Source of the DNA: Candidatus Marispirochaeta associata
Lineage (GTDB): Bacteria; Spirochaetota; Spirochaetia; JC444; Marispirochaetaceae
Length of the DNA: 64,000 bases
Assembly (NCBI GenBank): GCA_001749745.1
Contig: JWTM01000396.1
Coordinates: forward strand, 186,001 to 250,000
Direction: 5' to 3'
This document shows, one piece after another, positions 1 through 8,694 of this stretch (its first letter is position 1; each line of letters opens with the position of its first letter). Below the pieces are notes generated by a model that saw only the letters and a program-made list of their open reading frames with translations, did not search any database and was not told where the DNA came from. A program made the position numbers and the translations under genes.

Positions 1-1
1 A

Positions 2-139
2 TCGAATCGGCTGCAGGAGATCAGCGATTTCTCCCTGCGTCGGATGCTCAATCCCGCTGAAATAACCGAGCTCTATAGGGACGTGATTATCCCCCTCACC
101 AAAGAGGGGGAGGTCGAATACCTCCTTGCCCGCAGCTAA
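2..139 (+). CDS. C-terminal end of an unidentified protein (partial)
   Basis: The window opens inside a reading frame whose last 45 residues are visible before a TAA stop. The tail is polar and mixed in charge and ends in EVEYLLARS. It carries no motif I recognise, so no function can be given. It is probably the end of a real gene: the frame is open to the edge of the window, the codon use is GC-rich like its neighbours, and it stops 15 bases before the convergent msrB stop. Confidence 0.5.
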   Translation, partial: SNRLQEISDFSLRRMLNPAEITELYRDVIIPLTKEGEVEYLLARS

Positions 140-154
140 CTCTATCCCTGGTTC

Positions 155-574
155 TTAGTCCCCATTCTCCGGAATGAAGCGCAAGGAGACGGAGTTGATG
201 CAGTAACGTAATCCCGTCGGCGCCGGACCGTCGCTGAATACATGGCCCAGATGGCTCCCGCAACGGGAACAGGTTACCTCGGTTCTAACCATGAAATGGG
301 AACGGTCGTTGTGTTCATCCACCGCTTCCTTCGAGGCGGGTTCGAAGTAGCTTGGCCAGCCGGAGCCGGATTCGTACTTGGAGTCGGAAAGAAAAAGCTC
401 TTGGCCGCAGGCCTTACAGAGATAGCGTCCGGCACGCTTTTCGGTATAGAGGTCGCCGGTGAAGGCCCGTTCGGTTCCCTTTTCCCGCAGAACGGTGTAT
501 TCGAAAGGGGTTAAGAGCTCTCGCCACTCCTCTTCGCTATGTTCGATCGGGTAATTCTTGTTGGTTTTACTCAT
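155..574 (-). CDS. msrB: Peptide-methionine (R)-S-oxide reductase MsrB
   Basis: This enzyme reduces the R-sulfoxide of methionine in oxidised proteins, a cytoplasmic repair function. The 139 residues are the usual length of a stand-alone MsrB. Two CxxC pairs (Cys53/Cys56 and Cys102/Cys105) match the structural zinc site, GSGWPS lies near residues 70-75, and the catalytic cysteine is Cys125 in [11 protein letters not shown]. There is no signal peptide and no fused MsrA domain. It is convergent with the partial gene before it and divergent from cheW, with only about 100 bases between the msrB and cheW starts. Confidence 0.96.
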   Translation of the reverse strand: MSKTNKNYPIEHSEEEWRELLTPFEYTVLREKGTERAFTGDLYTEKRAGRYLCKACGQELFLSDSKYESGSGWPSYFEPASKEAVDEHNDRSHFMVRTEVTCSRCGSHLGHVFSDGPAPTGLRYCINSVSLRFIPENGD

Positions 575-681
575 ACACCTACAATATAGCTATACTTGTC
601 TATTTCGGTAAAGAAAGATACACCTTTTACATAATGGAGAAAATCAGCTATACTATGCCCATCCCTTCCATGCCGAGGACG

Positions 682-1149
682 ATGAAGATGGAACAGTTTC
701 TCACCTTTGCGTTGGCTGATGAAACCTATGGAATCAATGTGCTGCGGGTACGGGAGGTGCTCGAATCGATCAGCTATACCAGGGTGCCCACGGCGCCGCC
801 GGTTCTCAAGGGGGTTTTTAACCTGCGCGGATCGGTTATTCCTGTCTATGACCTGGCGGTGAAGCTCGGTCTCGAGCAAAGCGGTGGGACCGAAATGGCC
901 GGCGTTGTGGCGGAGCTGCGACTTGATGAGGAAGAACTCCTTATCGGGCTTCTGGTCGACCGGGTAGACCAGGTTATCTCTATTGAGCCGGGCCAAATTC
1001 AGGCGCCGCCTAAGATGGGCGCTTCGGGGAAGGCTGACTTCGTCTCCGGCGTTGTCCGGCAGGGGGAAAGCTTCATTATTCTGATAGATCCTGATCGCTT
1101 AGTGGATGAAAGGGATCTTTCCGGAGATGTCCAGGAAGACGAAGCCTAA
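682..1149 (+). CDS. cheW: CheW-type chemotaxis coupling protein
   Basis: CheW links chemoreceptors to the CheA kinase in the cytoplasmic signalling array. The protein is a single CheW domain with the typical opening (EQFLTFALADETYGINVLRVREVL), the GVFNLRG-VIPVYDL core and the LLVDRVDQVISI strand. The start is uncertain. An ATG at 634 is in frame but has no Shine-Dalgarno. A GAGG at 675-678 suits the ATG at 688 best (9-base spacing), and the ATG at 682 is also possible. The domain begins just after these starts, so the shorter forms are preferred. No cheA or cheY lies nearby. The next gene is a cyclase-like protein 36 bases downstream, possibly co-transcribed. Confidence 0.93.
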   Translation: MKMEQFLTFALADETYGINVLRVREVLESISYTRVPTAPPVLKGVFNLRGSVIPVYDLAVKLGLEQSGGTEMAGVVAELRLDEEELLIGLLVDRVDQVISIEPGQIQAPPKMGASGKADFVSGVVRQGESFIILIDPDRLVDERDLSGDVQEDEA

Positions 1150-1185
1150 AAAAACGACGCTGCAACTCAAAAGTAAATCCAAAGA

Positions 1186-2157
1186 ATGTCCAGTTTTACA
1201 GCAATGAGTACATACATCGAGAGGGCAAATATGCTGGAACCAGCGTTGAAGAATCACCATATTGAGCTTTTAGCTCAGAATTTTCGATCCGATGAGATAG
1301 ATGAGATCGGAAGACTGCTGTTTAAGCGATACGACAGCCATAAACTGACCGGTACCGAGACCAGATTTACTCTTTCTCCCCGTAAATGCGCCTCGACCCT
1401 GGTGAATCAGTGTGTCGAGTTCCGCAAGGAAGATAAGTTAATCGAGCTTATGGCCAGTCTGGACGAGCAGACTATTCTGGGCCGGCAGATAAAGATCGAC
1501 GGTCTGGAGGAATTCCTCAACAATCTGACCAGTACCGGTATGGTCTATGACTTTAAGCGCCGGAAACTCCTGAAGGAGAAGCGGGAGCTCGCCGAGCTGG
1601 TTAACTGGGGCTCATTGAAGGACGGTAAACGTTATCCTATTACCGTGATGAGTATCGATGTAGTGGGTAACTCCAAGTTGGTGGCTCACTACGGAAACCG
1701 CGCCATGGAGAAGCTCTACGCTAGTCTAAAACAGTTTCTTCAGAAGCATATCAACCAGTTCGACGGCCGGATCTGGAACTTCGCCGGGGACGGGGGAATC
1801 GCCGCCTTTACCTTCCGACAGCATGAGGATAGGGCCGTGTTAGCGGCTTTAGAGATCCAGCGGACCGTGCCGCTGTTCAATCTCCAATCGGTGATCCCCC
1901 TAAAAGAGCATTTTGCCCTGCGAATCGCCCTGGATACCGGCAAGGTCAAGTTTCAGGCGGATACCGGAGGGATTGTCTCCGAGGTAATCAACTATGCGGC
2001 TCATCTGGAGAAACAGTTCACCGAACCTGGGGCCGTCTCCGTTTCCGGGAGCCTGCATGAGCTTCTCTCGCCCCGAATACAGGACGTATTTGAATGTACC
2101 GGTGAGTTCGAAGGGCGGGAAGCCTACTGTACCAGAAATCGTTTAGATTTATTGTAA
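1186..2157 (+). CDS. Class III nucleotide cyclase-like protein with unknown N-terminal domain
   Basis: Residues about 150-300 form a class III adenylate/guanylate cyclase fold. The two metal-binding aspartates are visible as Asp158 (TVMSIDVVG) and Asp202 (FAGDGGIAAF). Other positions differ from canonical cyclases. The purine-recognising lysine site is Asn198. In the transition-state pair of the NxxxR motif the asparagine is kept (Asn269) but the arginine is His273 (INYAAHLE). Activity and base specificity are therefore doubtful; it may be a divergent cyclase or a binding domain. Residues 1-130 are helical and charged, possibly a small protein-interaction domain, and match nothing I recognise. 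There is no membrane segment. It lies 36 bases after cheW and ends at a strong terminator. Confidence 0.75.
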   Translation: MSSFTAMSTYIERANMLEPALKNHHIELLAQNFRSDEIDEIGRLLFKRYDSHKLTGTETRFTLSPRKCASTLVNQCVEFRKEDKLIELMASLDEQTILGRQIKIDGLEEFLNNLTSTGMVYDFKRRKLLKEKRELAELVNWGSLKDGKRYPITVMSIDVVGNSKLVAHYGNRAMEKLYASLKQFLQKHINQFDGRIWNFAGDGGIAAFTFRQHEDRAVLAALEIQRTVPLFNLQSVIPLKEHFALRIALDTGKVKFQADTGGIVSEVINYAAHLEKQFTEPGAVSVSGSLHELLSPRIQDVFECTGEFEGREAYCTRNRLDLL

Positions 2158-2225
2158 CCTTTTAGCGGGTCGGTGGTTACAATTATCGAGAGGGTAATCT
2201 TTTTCATCGACCTCCTTTTTACTTT

Positions 2226-2268
2226 GGCTTCCCGGTTTTTCCTCCTTTTACCGGGAAGCCTCTTTTTT
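2226..2268 (+). terminator. Rho-independent terminator after the cyclase gene
   Basis: A perfect 10-base-pair stem, GGCTTCCCGG pairing with CCGGGAAGCC, with a 15-base loop, is followed directly by TCTTTTTT. It ends the plus-strand cheW/cyclase transcript and stands just before the convergent nlpC stop. Confidence 0.9.
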
Positions 2269-2277
2269 ATCCAGGAA

Positions 2278-2739
2278 TTAGCGTAACCGCCGGGCGCCCA
2301 AATAGCGCAAGCGGTAGTAGGGGTCCTCGAGGGATGAGATGATCACCCCCCGGTCGCGGGTACCGGATGCGGCGTGGACGAAGCGGTTTTCCCCCAAATA
2401 GATGCCCACATGGCTTGCGCTCCAGCCGTAGGTGTTGAAGAAGACCAGATCCCCCGGGAGTTCGTTCCCGGTAGTCACGGATTCGCCGAAGCGGTACTGA
2501 TCGACCGCCCTCCGGGGAAGACCCGGAACCTGGGGAGCGTAAAGCATATATACCAGTCCGGAGCAGTCCATGCCCCGTAGATCTTCGCCGCCGTAGATAT
2601 AGGGTATACCGGCCAGCGAAACTGCCTCCAAGACCACCGCAAGCCGCGCCTCGTCGCTTTGCGCCGGTTCGGATGAGTAGTGGTTTGATGTTAGCAAAAC
2701 GGCCGTCAAGATGAGGATAAGGCCTTTACGAATGCCCAT
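2278..2739 (-). CDS. Exported NlpC/P60 cysteine peptidase
   Basis: NlpC/P60 enzymes cut peptide bonds in peptidoglycan stems. After an N-terminal signal-like segment (residues 1-18, MGIRKGLILILTAVLLTS) the single catalytic domain follows, with nucleophile Cys59 (MDCSGLVY), His110 (SHVGIYLG) and third polar residue His122 (FVHAAS). At 153 residues it is a minimal exported peptidase without SH3 or LysM targeting domains, so its wall recruitment is unclear. It is the last gene of the arginine/pgi cluster, 24 bases after pgi, and was probably added to that transcript rather than having a related job. Confidence 0.92.
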   Translation of the reverse strand: MGIRKGLILILTAVLLTSNHYSSEPAQSDEARLAVVLEAVSLAGIPYIYGGEDLRGMDCSGLVYMLYAPQVPGLPRRAVDQYRFGESVTTGNELPGDLVFFNTYGWSASHVGIYLGENRFVHAASGTRDRGVIISSLEDPYYRLRYLGARRLR

Positions 2740-2763
2740 ACTCCTACTATCGGCCTAGACCTG

Positions 2764-4362
2764 TTAGAGGTTGAAGAGCGCGGCAAAGCCGTTCAGGACC
2801 GGATCCCGCCCTTCGCTCCCTTTGAGTACCTCTTTGGTTAGGATCTTGCCCAGCTGAACCCCCTCCTGGTCGAAGGAGTTCAGGTTCCAGATAAAGCCCT
2901 GAAACATCACTTTGTTCTCGAAGTGGGCCAGGAGCGCGCCCAGGGCCTCGGGATTCAGTTTTTTGCCGAGAAGCAGACTCGATGGACGACCGCCGGGAAA
3001 GTTCTTGTTGCCGTTATCATTCTCCTTGCCCAGGGCGAAGGCGACGATCTGGGCCACCAGGTTGGCGTTGAGCTTCTGCTGACTGGTGGAGCCCTCTATC
3101 TCGGCGTCGAATCCGGCCTGGGAATCGAGGAAGCCGATAAACTGCAGCGGAATGATGTCCGTTCCCTGATGCAGGAGCTGATAAAAGCTGTGCTGGCCGT
3201 TGGTGCCCGGTTCCCCGAAGATCGCCGGCCCGGTAGCGTAGTTCACGGTCTCTCCGTCCCGGTTGACCTGCTTACCGTTGGATTCCATATCCAACTGCTG
3301 TAGATGGGCCGGGAAGCGAACCAGGGCCTGGCTGTAAGGGAGGATGGCGGTGGAGGGGTAGGCACAGATATTACGTTCCCAGACGCCGATCAGCGCATCC
3401 ATCAGGGCTGCGTTCTGGCGGGGATCCTCCTGCATGGCAAGCTTGTCCGCTTCGTGGGCGCCGACGAGGAGCCGGGAGAAGACTTCAGGTCCGAAGGCCA
3501 GACTCAGGATGGCGCCGCCCACCGCGCTGGTGGAAGAGTAACGGCCGCCGATGAAATCGTCGATGAAGAAGGCATCCAGAAAGCCCGGCGCCGTGGCCAG
3601 CGGACTCGTCTGGGAGGTAACCGCAATGAAGTGTTTGGCGGGATCCAGTCCGCTAATACCCGCCTGATTCATCTTTTTGGCGACCAGCGCCTGATTCGTC
3701 AGGGTTTCCTGGGTAGTCCCGCTCTTAGAGACCAGGATGAAGAGGGTTCGTTCGAAGTCGAGACCCTCCAGCACGTCCGCCGCATCGTCGGGATCGACGT
3801 TGGAGATGAAACGGGCTTCCAGCTTCTCGCCGGAGCCTTCGCCACGGCACCAGTTCCTCAAGGCCAGGTAGAGCGCCCTGGGGCCTAAGTCGGAGCCGCC
3901 GATACCGATCTGGACGGCGGTGGTAAAGCTTTTGCCGGTGGAACCGCTAATCTCGCCTGCGTGGACCGCTTTCGAAAACCTGGTGATTCGGTCGAGCTGC
4001 TCCGCATAGAAGGCGAGCATATCCTTATCCTGATACTTGACGGGACCGGAGAGCTGTCCCCGGACGAGGTGATGGAGAACGAGGCGCTTCTCGCCGGTGT
4101 TCATCATCTCCCCGCCGCTCAAGGCCCGGTATTTGGGGATACACTCTGTTTCCCGGGCAAGCGCGGCCAAGCGGTCGACGATCTCCTCGCTTACTTGCTT
4201 AGCCGCGTAGTTATAGGTAAGACCGCCCCCGGCTGGAATCTGACAGGCCGCTATCCGATTCTCGTTTAAGAGTTTTATAAGCTCCAGCTCCGAGAAATCC
4301 TTGTCGTACGCCTTTTTCAATCCCTGAAAAGCCTCAATACGGTCCAGATTGGTAAATTTCAC
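2764..4362 (-). CDS. pgi: Glucose-6-phosphate isomerase
   Basis: It interconverts glucose-6-phosphate and fructose-6-phosphate in glycolysis and gluconeogenesis. The 532-residue length fits the long bacterial/eukaryotic Pgi type. Signatures include IGGSDLGPRAL, the phosphate-binding SKSGTTQET loop, GGRYSSTSAVG, the ESNGKQV segment and EPGTNGQHSFYQLLHQG. Nothing important is missing. The gene starts 31 bases after argG on the same strand and is followed 24 bases later by nlpC. A glycolytic gene at the end of an arginine operon is unusual; it may have its own promoter, but none is obvious in the short gap. Confidence 0.97.
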   Translation of the reverse strand: MKFTNLDRIEAFQGLKKAYDKDFSELELIKLLNENRIAACQIPAGGGLTYNYAAKQVSEEIVDRLAALARETECIPKYRALSGGEMMNTGEKRLVLHHLVRGQLSGPVKYQDKDMLAFYAEQLDRITRFSKAVHAGEISGSTGKSFTTAVQIGIGGSDLGPRALYLALRNWCRGEGSGEKLEARFISNVDPDDAADVLEGLDFERTLFILVSKSGTTQETLTNQALVAKKMNQAGISGLDPAKHFIAVTSQTSPLATAPGFLDAFFIDDFIGGRYSSTSAVGGAILSLAFGPEVFSRLLVGAHEADKLAMQEDPRQNAALMDALIGVWERNICAYPSTAILPYSQALVRFPAHLQQLDMESNGKQVNRDGETVNYATGPAIFGEPGTNGQHSFYQLLHQGTDIIPLQFIGFLDSQAGFDAEIEGSTSQQKLNANLVAQIVAFALGKENDNGNKNFPGGRPSSLLLGKKLNPEALGALLAHFENKVMFQGFIWNLNSFDQEGVQLGKILTKEVLKGSEGRDPVLNGFAALFNL

Positions 4363-4393
4363 CGGGGGTCTCCTCTCTCTTGTATCGTCTCGC

Positions 4394-5671
4394 TTATTTG
4401 TCGTGGAAGGTGGCGGCCACGTGTTTCATCTCCGGGGCCTGTCCCTCCTCGGCATCTATTCTTTTGTGTACCATGGCCTCAACACCGGTGGCAAGTCCGT
4501 AGAGGTTGATGAAGCCAGAGGCATCGGCATGATCGTATGAGGTCTCGCCGAAGGAGGCCAGATCCTCCAGGTAGAGGGAGTAGGGAGACTTCCTACCGCC
4601 GATGATTACATTCCCCTTGTAGAGGATCAGTTTTACCGAGCCGCTGACGAACTGGAAGGCCTTATCCAGGAAGGCTTCCATCGACTCCCGAAAGGTGGTG
4701 TACCACTTGCCGGCGTAGACCATATCCGCGTACTGCTGGCTCATGCTGCGTTTGAAGCTCAGGGTGTAGTAGTCCATGGTCATCATCTCAAGTTCGTTCA
4801 GGGCCGTCATCAGAATTTCTCCCGCCGGGGTTTCGTAGACCCCGCGGCTCTTCATTCCGACCACCCGGGTCTCGACCATGTCCGCCCGGCCGATGCCGTT
4901 TGCGGCGCCTAAGGCGTTGAGCTGATTGAGAATCTCCAGGGGAGAGAGTTTCTTCCCGTCTATACCCACCGGAAAGCCCTTCTCGAAATCGATGACTACC
5001 TCGGTCTCCTTATCGGGAGCATCCTGAGGAGATTTTGTGAGCTGAAACATCTCCTCCTGAGGCCGGTTCCATGGATCTTCCAGATCGCCGCCTTCGTGGC
5101 TCATGTGCCAGATATTCCAGTCCCGGGAGTAGATGTTCTTCTTGCTGATTACGCCCAGATCGATGCCCCGTTTCTCGGCATATTCGATCGCATCCTCCCG
5201 GCTGTTGATGTTCCAGACCCGCCACGGAGCGATTACCTCGAGCTGAGGCGCGAGGGCCTTGTAGGTCAACTCGAAGCGAACCTGGTCGTTCCCCTTGCCC
5301 GTACAGCCGTGGGCCACCGCATCGGCACCCTCCGCCAATGCAACCTCTACCTGACACTTCGCCTGGAGCGGCCTTGCGATGGAGGTTCCCAATAGGTATT
5401 TCCCCTCGTAGCGAGCACCGGCCCGAACGATCCGGAAGAGATACTCCTTAGCGAACTCCTCGCGGATATCCTTGATGTAGAGCTTGGAGGCCCCCGAGGC
5501 CAGGGCCTTGGCCTCCATCGCATCCCAATCCTCGTCCTGTCCGACGTTGGTACAGATTCCAACGATCTCGGCGCCGTTGTAGTTCTCTTTCAGCCACGGA
5601 ATAATGATGGAGGTGTCCAGTCCTCCCGAGTATGCCAGTACGATCTTCTTGATTTCCGGATTCTGTTGCAT
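4394..5671 (-). CDS. argG: Argininosuccinate synthase
   Basis: It joins citrulline and aspartate using ATP, the penultimate step of arginine synthesis. The N-type ATP pyrophosphatase loop is AYSGGLDTSI near residues 14-23. Further family signatures are GTSIARPLQA, HGCTGKGNDQVRFE (citrulline/aspartate site) and SRDWNIWHMSHEGG. The 425 residues are slightly longer than most bacterial ArgG proteins. It lies 20 bases after argD in the same transcript. No argH, argF or argJ is visible in the window, so the pathway must be completed elsewhere. Confidence 0.97.
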   Translation of the reverse strand: MQQNPEIKKIVLAYSGGLDTSIIIPWLKENYNGAEIVGICTNVGQDEDWDAMEAKALASGASKLYIKDIREEFAKEYLFRIVRAGARYEGKYLLGTSIARPLQAKCQVEVALAEGADAVAHGCTGKGNDQVRFELTYKALAPQLEVIAPWRVWNINSREDAIEYAEKRGIDLGVISKKNIYSRDWNIWHMSHEGGDLEDPWNRPQEEMFQLTKSPQDAPDKETEVVIDFEKGFPVGIDGKKLSPLEILNQLNALGAANGIGRADMVETRVVGMKSRGVYETPAGEILMTALNELEMMTMDYYTLSFKRSMSQQYADMVYAGKWYTTFRESMEAFLDKAFQFVSGSVKLILYKGNVIIGGRKSPYSLYLEDLASFGETSYDHADASGFINLYGLATGVEAMVHKRIDAEEGQAPEMKHVAATFHDK

Positions 5672-5691
5672 ATCTTCTCCTCAGTAATTAT

Positions 5692-6909
5692 CTACTCTAT
5701 CTCGTTCAGCACTGCGGCGATAATTCCGCAGCCCTCGTCTATCTCTTCAATGCTGATTGTCAGCGGCGGCGCGATGCGCAGGATGTTCGAGCCCGAACGG
5801 AGCGCCAACAACCCTTTATTCTGCAGCCGCTCGAGCAGTTCCTTCATCTTGAGCTTCGCCTCCTCCTCGGGGTAGTCAATCTCGATCCCCTGAAGCATGC
5901 CCCGGCCCCGGACCTCCTTCGCCAGGGAGGAGCGGGAACAGATCTCTTCCAGCAGATGGGTAAGGTGTTCACCTTTTCGGCGGACCTCTTCCAAGAAGCG
6001 GTAATCGGTCAGGATATCGAGCACCGCTCCGGCTACGGCGGTGGTTACCGGACCGCCGCCGAAGGTGGAGGCGTGTTCTCCCGGATTGAGATGCTTATTT
6101 ACCTTTTCCGGTATTAGGACTGCCGACAGAGGGAGCCCGCCGGCCAGAGGTTTAGCCAGGGTGACCATGTCCGGTTGTAATCCGGCCCAGCTGGAGGCCA
6201 GAATTTCTCCCGTGCGGCCCAGACCGCACTGCACCTCGTCGGCGATCAGGATAATATTGTGCTCGGCGCATATCCTGTTCAAGGCTGCGGCAAACTCGGG
6301 CGTAACGGAGTGGAGTCCGCCCTCTCCCTGGAGGGGTTCGAGGATCACTGCGGCAAAACTCCCGTCCAAGAGCTTCTCGGCGGCGCCGATATCGTTGAAG
6401 GGGAGGGCTTCGAAACCCGGTACCAGCGGCGCGAAGGGTTCCTGATAGGCTTCGGTGGGCGTAGCCGAAAGGGCCCCCATCGTCCTGCCGTGAAAGGCGC
6501 CTGAGAAGCTCGCCACCCGATGATGTCCGGCGCCCTTGGTTCGCAGGCTGTAGGCCCGGGCAAACTTGAGGGCCGCCTCGACCGCCTCGGTACCGGAGTT
6601 GCCGAAATAGACCGCCTGAAAATCACCCAGATGAACCAGCCGTCCCGCGCAGTGCAGGGCCGCTTCGGTGGTGTAGAGGTTCGACACATGCACCACCTTC
6701 TCCATCTGGGCGGCGGCTATCTCCGCCAGATCCTTACGGCCGTGTCCCAGGGAATTGACCGCTATTCCCGAACCGAAGTCGAGGTAGCGGTTCCCGTCGG
6801 CATCGATAAGATAGGACCCCTTGCCCCGGTCGATTAATAGCATCCGCCGGGCATAGGTGTTGGGAAACGGAGGATGATTGGCAATCTTGAAGCTCTTTGC
6901 ATATTCCAT
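5692..6909 (-). CDS. argD: Acetylornithine aminotransferase (class III, PLP-dependent)
   Basis: It transfers an amino group from glutamate to N-acetylglutamate semialdehyde in arginine synthesis, and relatives also act in lysine synthesis. The class III aminotransferase fold is clear: NSGTEAVEAALKFAR for the PLP phosphate site, FHGRTMGALS, the ILIADEVQCGLGRTG segment and the PLP lysine in TLAKPLAGGLP. The 405-residue length is normal. The annotation rests on its position between argB and argG; sequence alone cannot exclude a broader omega-aminotransferase role. The gap to argB is 16 bases. Confidence 0.93.
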   Translation of the reverse strand: MEYAKSFKIANHPPFPNTYARRMLLIDRGKGSYLIDADGNRYLDFGSGIAVNSLGHGRKDLAEIAAAQMEKVVHVSNLYTTEAALHCAGRLVHLGDFQAVYFGNSGTEAVEAALKFARAYSLRTKGAGHHRVASFSGAFHGRTMGALSATPTEAYQEPFAPLVPGFEALPFNDIGAAEKLLDGSFAAVILEPLQGEGGLHSVTPEFAAALNRICAEHNIILIADEVQCGLGRTGEILASSWAGLQPDMVTLAKPLAGGLPLSAVLIPEKVNKHLNPGEHASTFGGGPVTTAVAGAVLDILTDYRFLEEVRRKGEHLTHLLEEICSRSSLAKEVRGRGMLQGIEIDYPEEEAKLKMKELLERLQNKGLLALRSGSNILRIAPPLTISIEEIDEGCGIIAAVLNEIE

Positions 6910-6925
6910 TCTGTTCTACCTTTTC

Positions 6926-7678
6926 CTAGTGGTGAAGATGGGTTCCCGTTCCGTCGATCAGAGCGGAAAGATCTCCACTGCGCTTAATTCCGCCGATTAT
7001 TACCTCGCCGACTCCTTGTGCGAGGCCCGCGAAAGAGGCGCGCACCTTCGGAATCATCCCGCCGGCGATAGTGCCAGTCACTATCTCCCGCTCCGCCTCC
7101 TCGGCTGAAAGACGCGGGAGGAGGCGCTCCTCCTTCAAGATCCCCGGTACGTCGGCCAGGAAGATCAGCCTTTCCGCCCTGAGGGCTACCGCTAGGGCCA
7201 GGGCGGCCTCGTCGGCGTTGATGTTGAGGGCCTCTCCCTCCTGATCGGCGGATACCGAGGAGCAGACCGGGAGGTACCCGGCCCGGGTAAGATCCTGCAC
7301 CAGTCCAGGTTGGACTCCCGTCACTTTACCTGTGCGGCTCTCCGCCGAAAGGGGAGCACCGGTAATCGAGCCGGCGTCGCAACCGCTCAAACCAACCGCG
7401 CGGATTCCGGCCGCCACCAGCCGCCGTACGAGCAAGGTGTTCATCTTCCCCGCCAGAACCATGCTCACCAGCTCCATCTCCGCCGGGCTGGTAAGGCGAA
7501 TCCCGTCCTGGAACCGGGTTTCGATCCCCAAGCGTTTCGATAGATCGGTGACCTCGTTGCCGCCGCCGTGGACGAGCAGTAGAGGCTCTCTTTTTTGTAA
7601 AGCGGAGAGCTCATCTATGAGCAGATTCAGGCTTGCTGCATCGCTCAATGGTCGTCCGCCGATCTTAATTACGGTCAT
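6926..7678 (-). CDS. argB: Acetylglutamate kinase
   Basis: This amino-acid kinase phosphorylates N-acetylglutamate, the second committed step of arginine synthesis. The 250 residues contain the N-terminal VIKIGGRPL, the substrate loop LLVHGGGNEV, NINADEAALALA and the ATP-site segment ending in GGMIPKVRA. The protein is short and lacks the N-terminal extension of hexameric, arginine-inhibited kinases, so it probably belongs to the arginine-insensitive dimeric type (inference). That would put control of the pathway on ArgR and other steps. Its start overlaps the argC stop by four bases, indicating translational coupling. Confidence 0.95.
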   Translation of the reverse strand: MTVIKIGGRPLSDAASLNLLIDELSALQKREPLLLVHGGGNEVTDLSKRLGIETRFQDGIRLTSPAEMELVSMVLAGKMNTLLVRRLVAAGIRAVGLSGCDAGSITGAPLSAESRTGKVTGVQPGLVQDLTRAGYLPVCSSVSADQEGEALNINADEAALALAVALRAERLIFLADVPGILKEERLLPRLSAEEAEREIVTGTIAGGMIPKVRASFAGLAQGVGEVIIGGIKRSGDLSALIDGTGTHLHH

Positions 7679-8694
7679 ACAAGCCCCGCTAAGGGCAGCC
7701 CGGCGCTCTCCTCCAGGCCGAAACGGATATTCATGTTCTGTACCGCCTGACCGGAGGCCCCTTTCATCAGGTTGTCGATGCAGGAGAAGAGCTGCAGTTG
7801 ATCACCTTCGACACGCAGGCCGATATCGCAGCGGTTGGAGCCGTTCACCTCCCTGGTCTGGGGTAAGCGGTTCTCGAGAACGCGCACAAAGGGCGCTGAG
7901 GCGTAGAAGTTCTGCAGCCGGGAGCGGATCTCCTCGGCGGCAAGGGGGTTTTTCAGCTTTGTCCAGGTGCTGACCTCCATCCCGCGCCGTAGAGGGGCCA
8001 GGTGGGGAGTAAAGCAGAGCTCCCCGTCGGATCCGGCTAAACTCAGCTTCTCTCGGATCTCCGACCAGTGACGGTGGGAGGAGCCGGGATTATAGGCGCC
8101 GGCGTTTTCGCTGCGTTCACAGAAGAGGAGGTTCTCACTCGCTTTGCGACCCGCGCCCGAAATGCCGGAGATGGCGTTTATCACGATCGGTCCGCCGATC
8201 AGATCCGCCCCGACCAGAGGGAGCAGCGGCAGGAGGCTCGCCGTAGGATAGCAGCCGGGATTGGCGATTAGATCGGCTTGGGCAATACGTTCCCGCTCGA
8301 CTTCGACTAAACCGTAAACCGCATCCTTTTCCGTCTGAGGCTTCGATGCTCCGTAGGCCCTCTCGAAGAGCCCGGGATCCTCAATCCTGAAATCGGCGGA
8401 AAGATCGATGACGACGCTTTTACCGATGAACTCGGCGCAGAGTTCGGCCGACTTGAGGTGCGGCAGACAGGCGAAGACCGCATCCGCCCCGGCTTCGTGG
8501 GCAGATTTCAGGTCGAGATAGATCTCCGGCTGCAGCTTCGCGCCGGTCGGAAAACCAGGATCATGGTCTTCAATCCTCGCTCCGGCCCTGGATGAGGAGA
8601 CGGCAATTATCTTTTCTACCGCCGGATGGTCGGTCAAGAGACGCAGCAGCACCATCCCGGTATAGCCGGTGGCTCCCAGTACGGCTATCTTCAT
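7675..8694 (-). CDS. argC: N-acetyl-gamma-glutamyl-phosphate reductase
   Basis: ArgC reduces acetylglutamyl phosphate to the semialdehyde with NADPH. The N-terminal Rossmann motif is VLGATGYTGMVLLRLL, and the catalytic cysteine sits in LIANPGCYPTASLL. The acidic loop before it and the HLAPLRRGMEV segment are typical of the family. The 339-residue length is normal. It overlaps argR by four bases upstream and argB by four bases downstream, so argR-argC-argB forms a tightly coupled block. Confidence 0.96.
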   Translation of the reverse strand: MKIAVLGATGYTGMVLLRLLTDHPAVEKIIAVSSSRAGARIEDHDPGFPTGAKLQPEIYLDLKSAHEAGADAVFACLPHLKSAELCAEFIGKSVVIDLSADFRIEDPGLFERAYGASKPQTEKDAVYGLVEVERERIAQADLIANPGCYPTASLLPLLPLVGADLIGGPIVINAISGISGAGRKASENLLFCERSENAGAYNPGSSHRHWSEIREKLSLAGSDGELCFTPHLAPLRRGMEVSTWTKLKNPLAAEEIRSRLQNFYASAPFVRVLENRLPQTREVNGSNRCDIGLRVEGDQLQLFSCIDNLMKGASGQAVQNMNIRFGLEESAGLPLAGLV

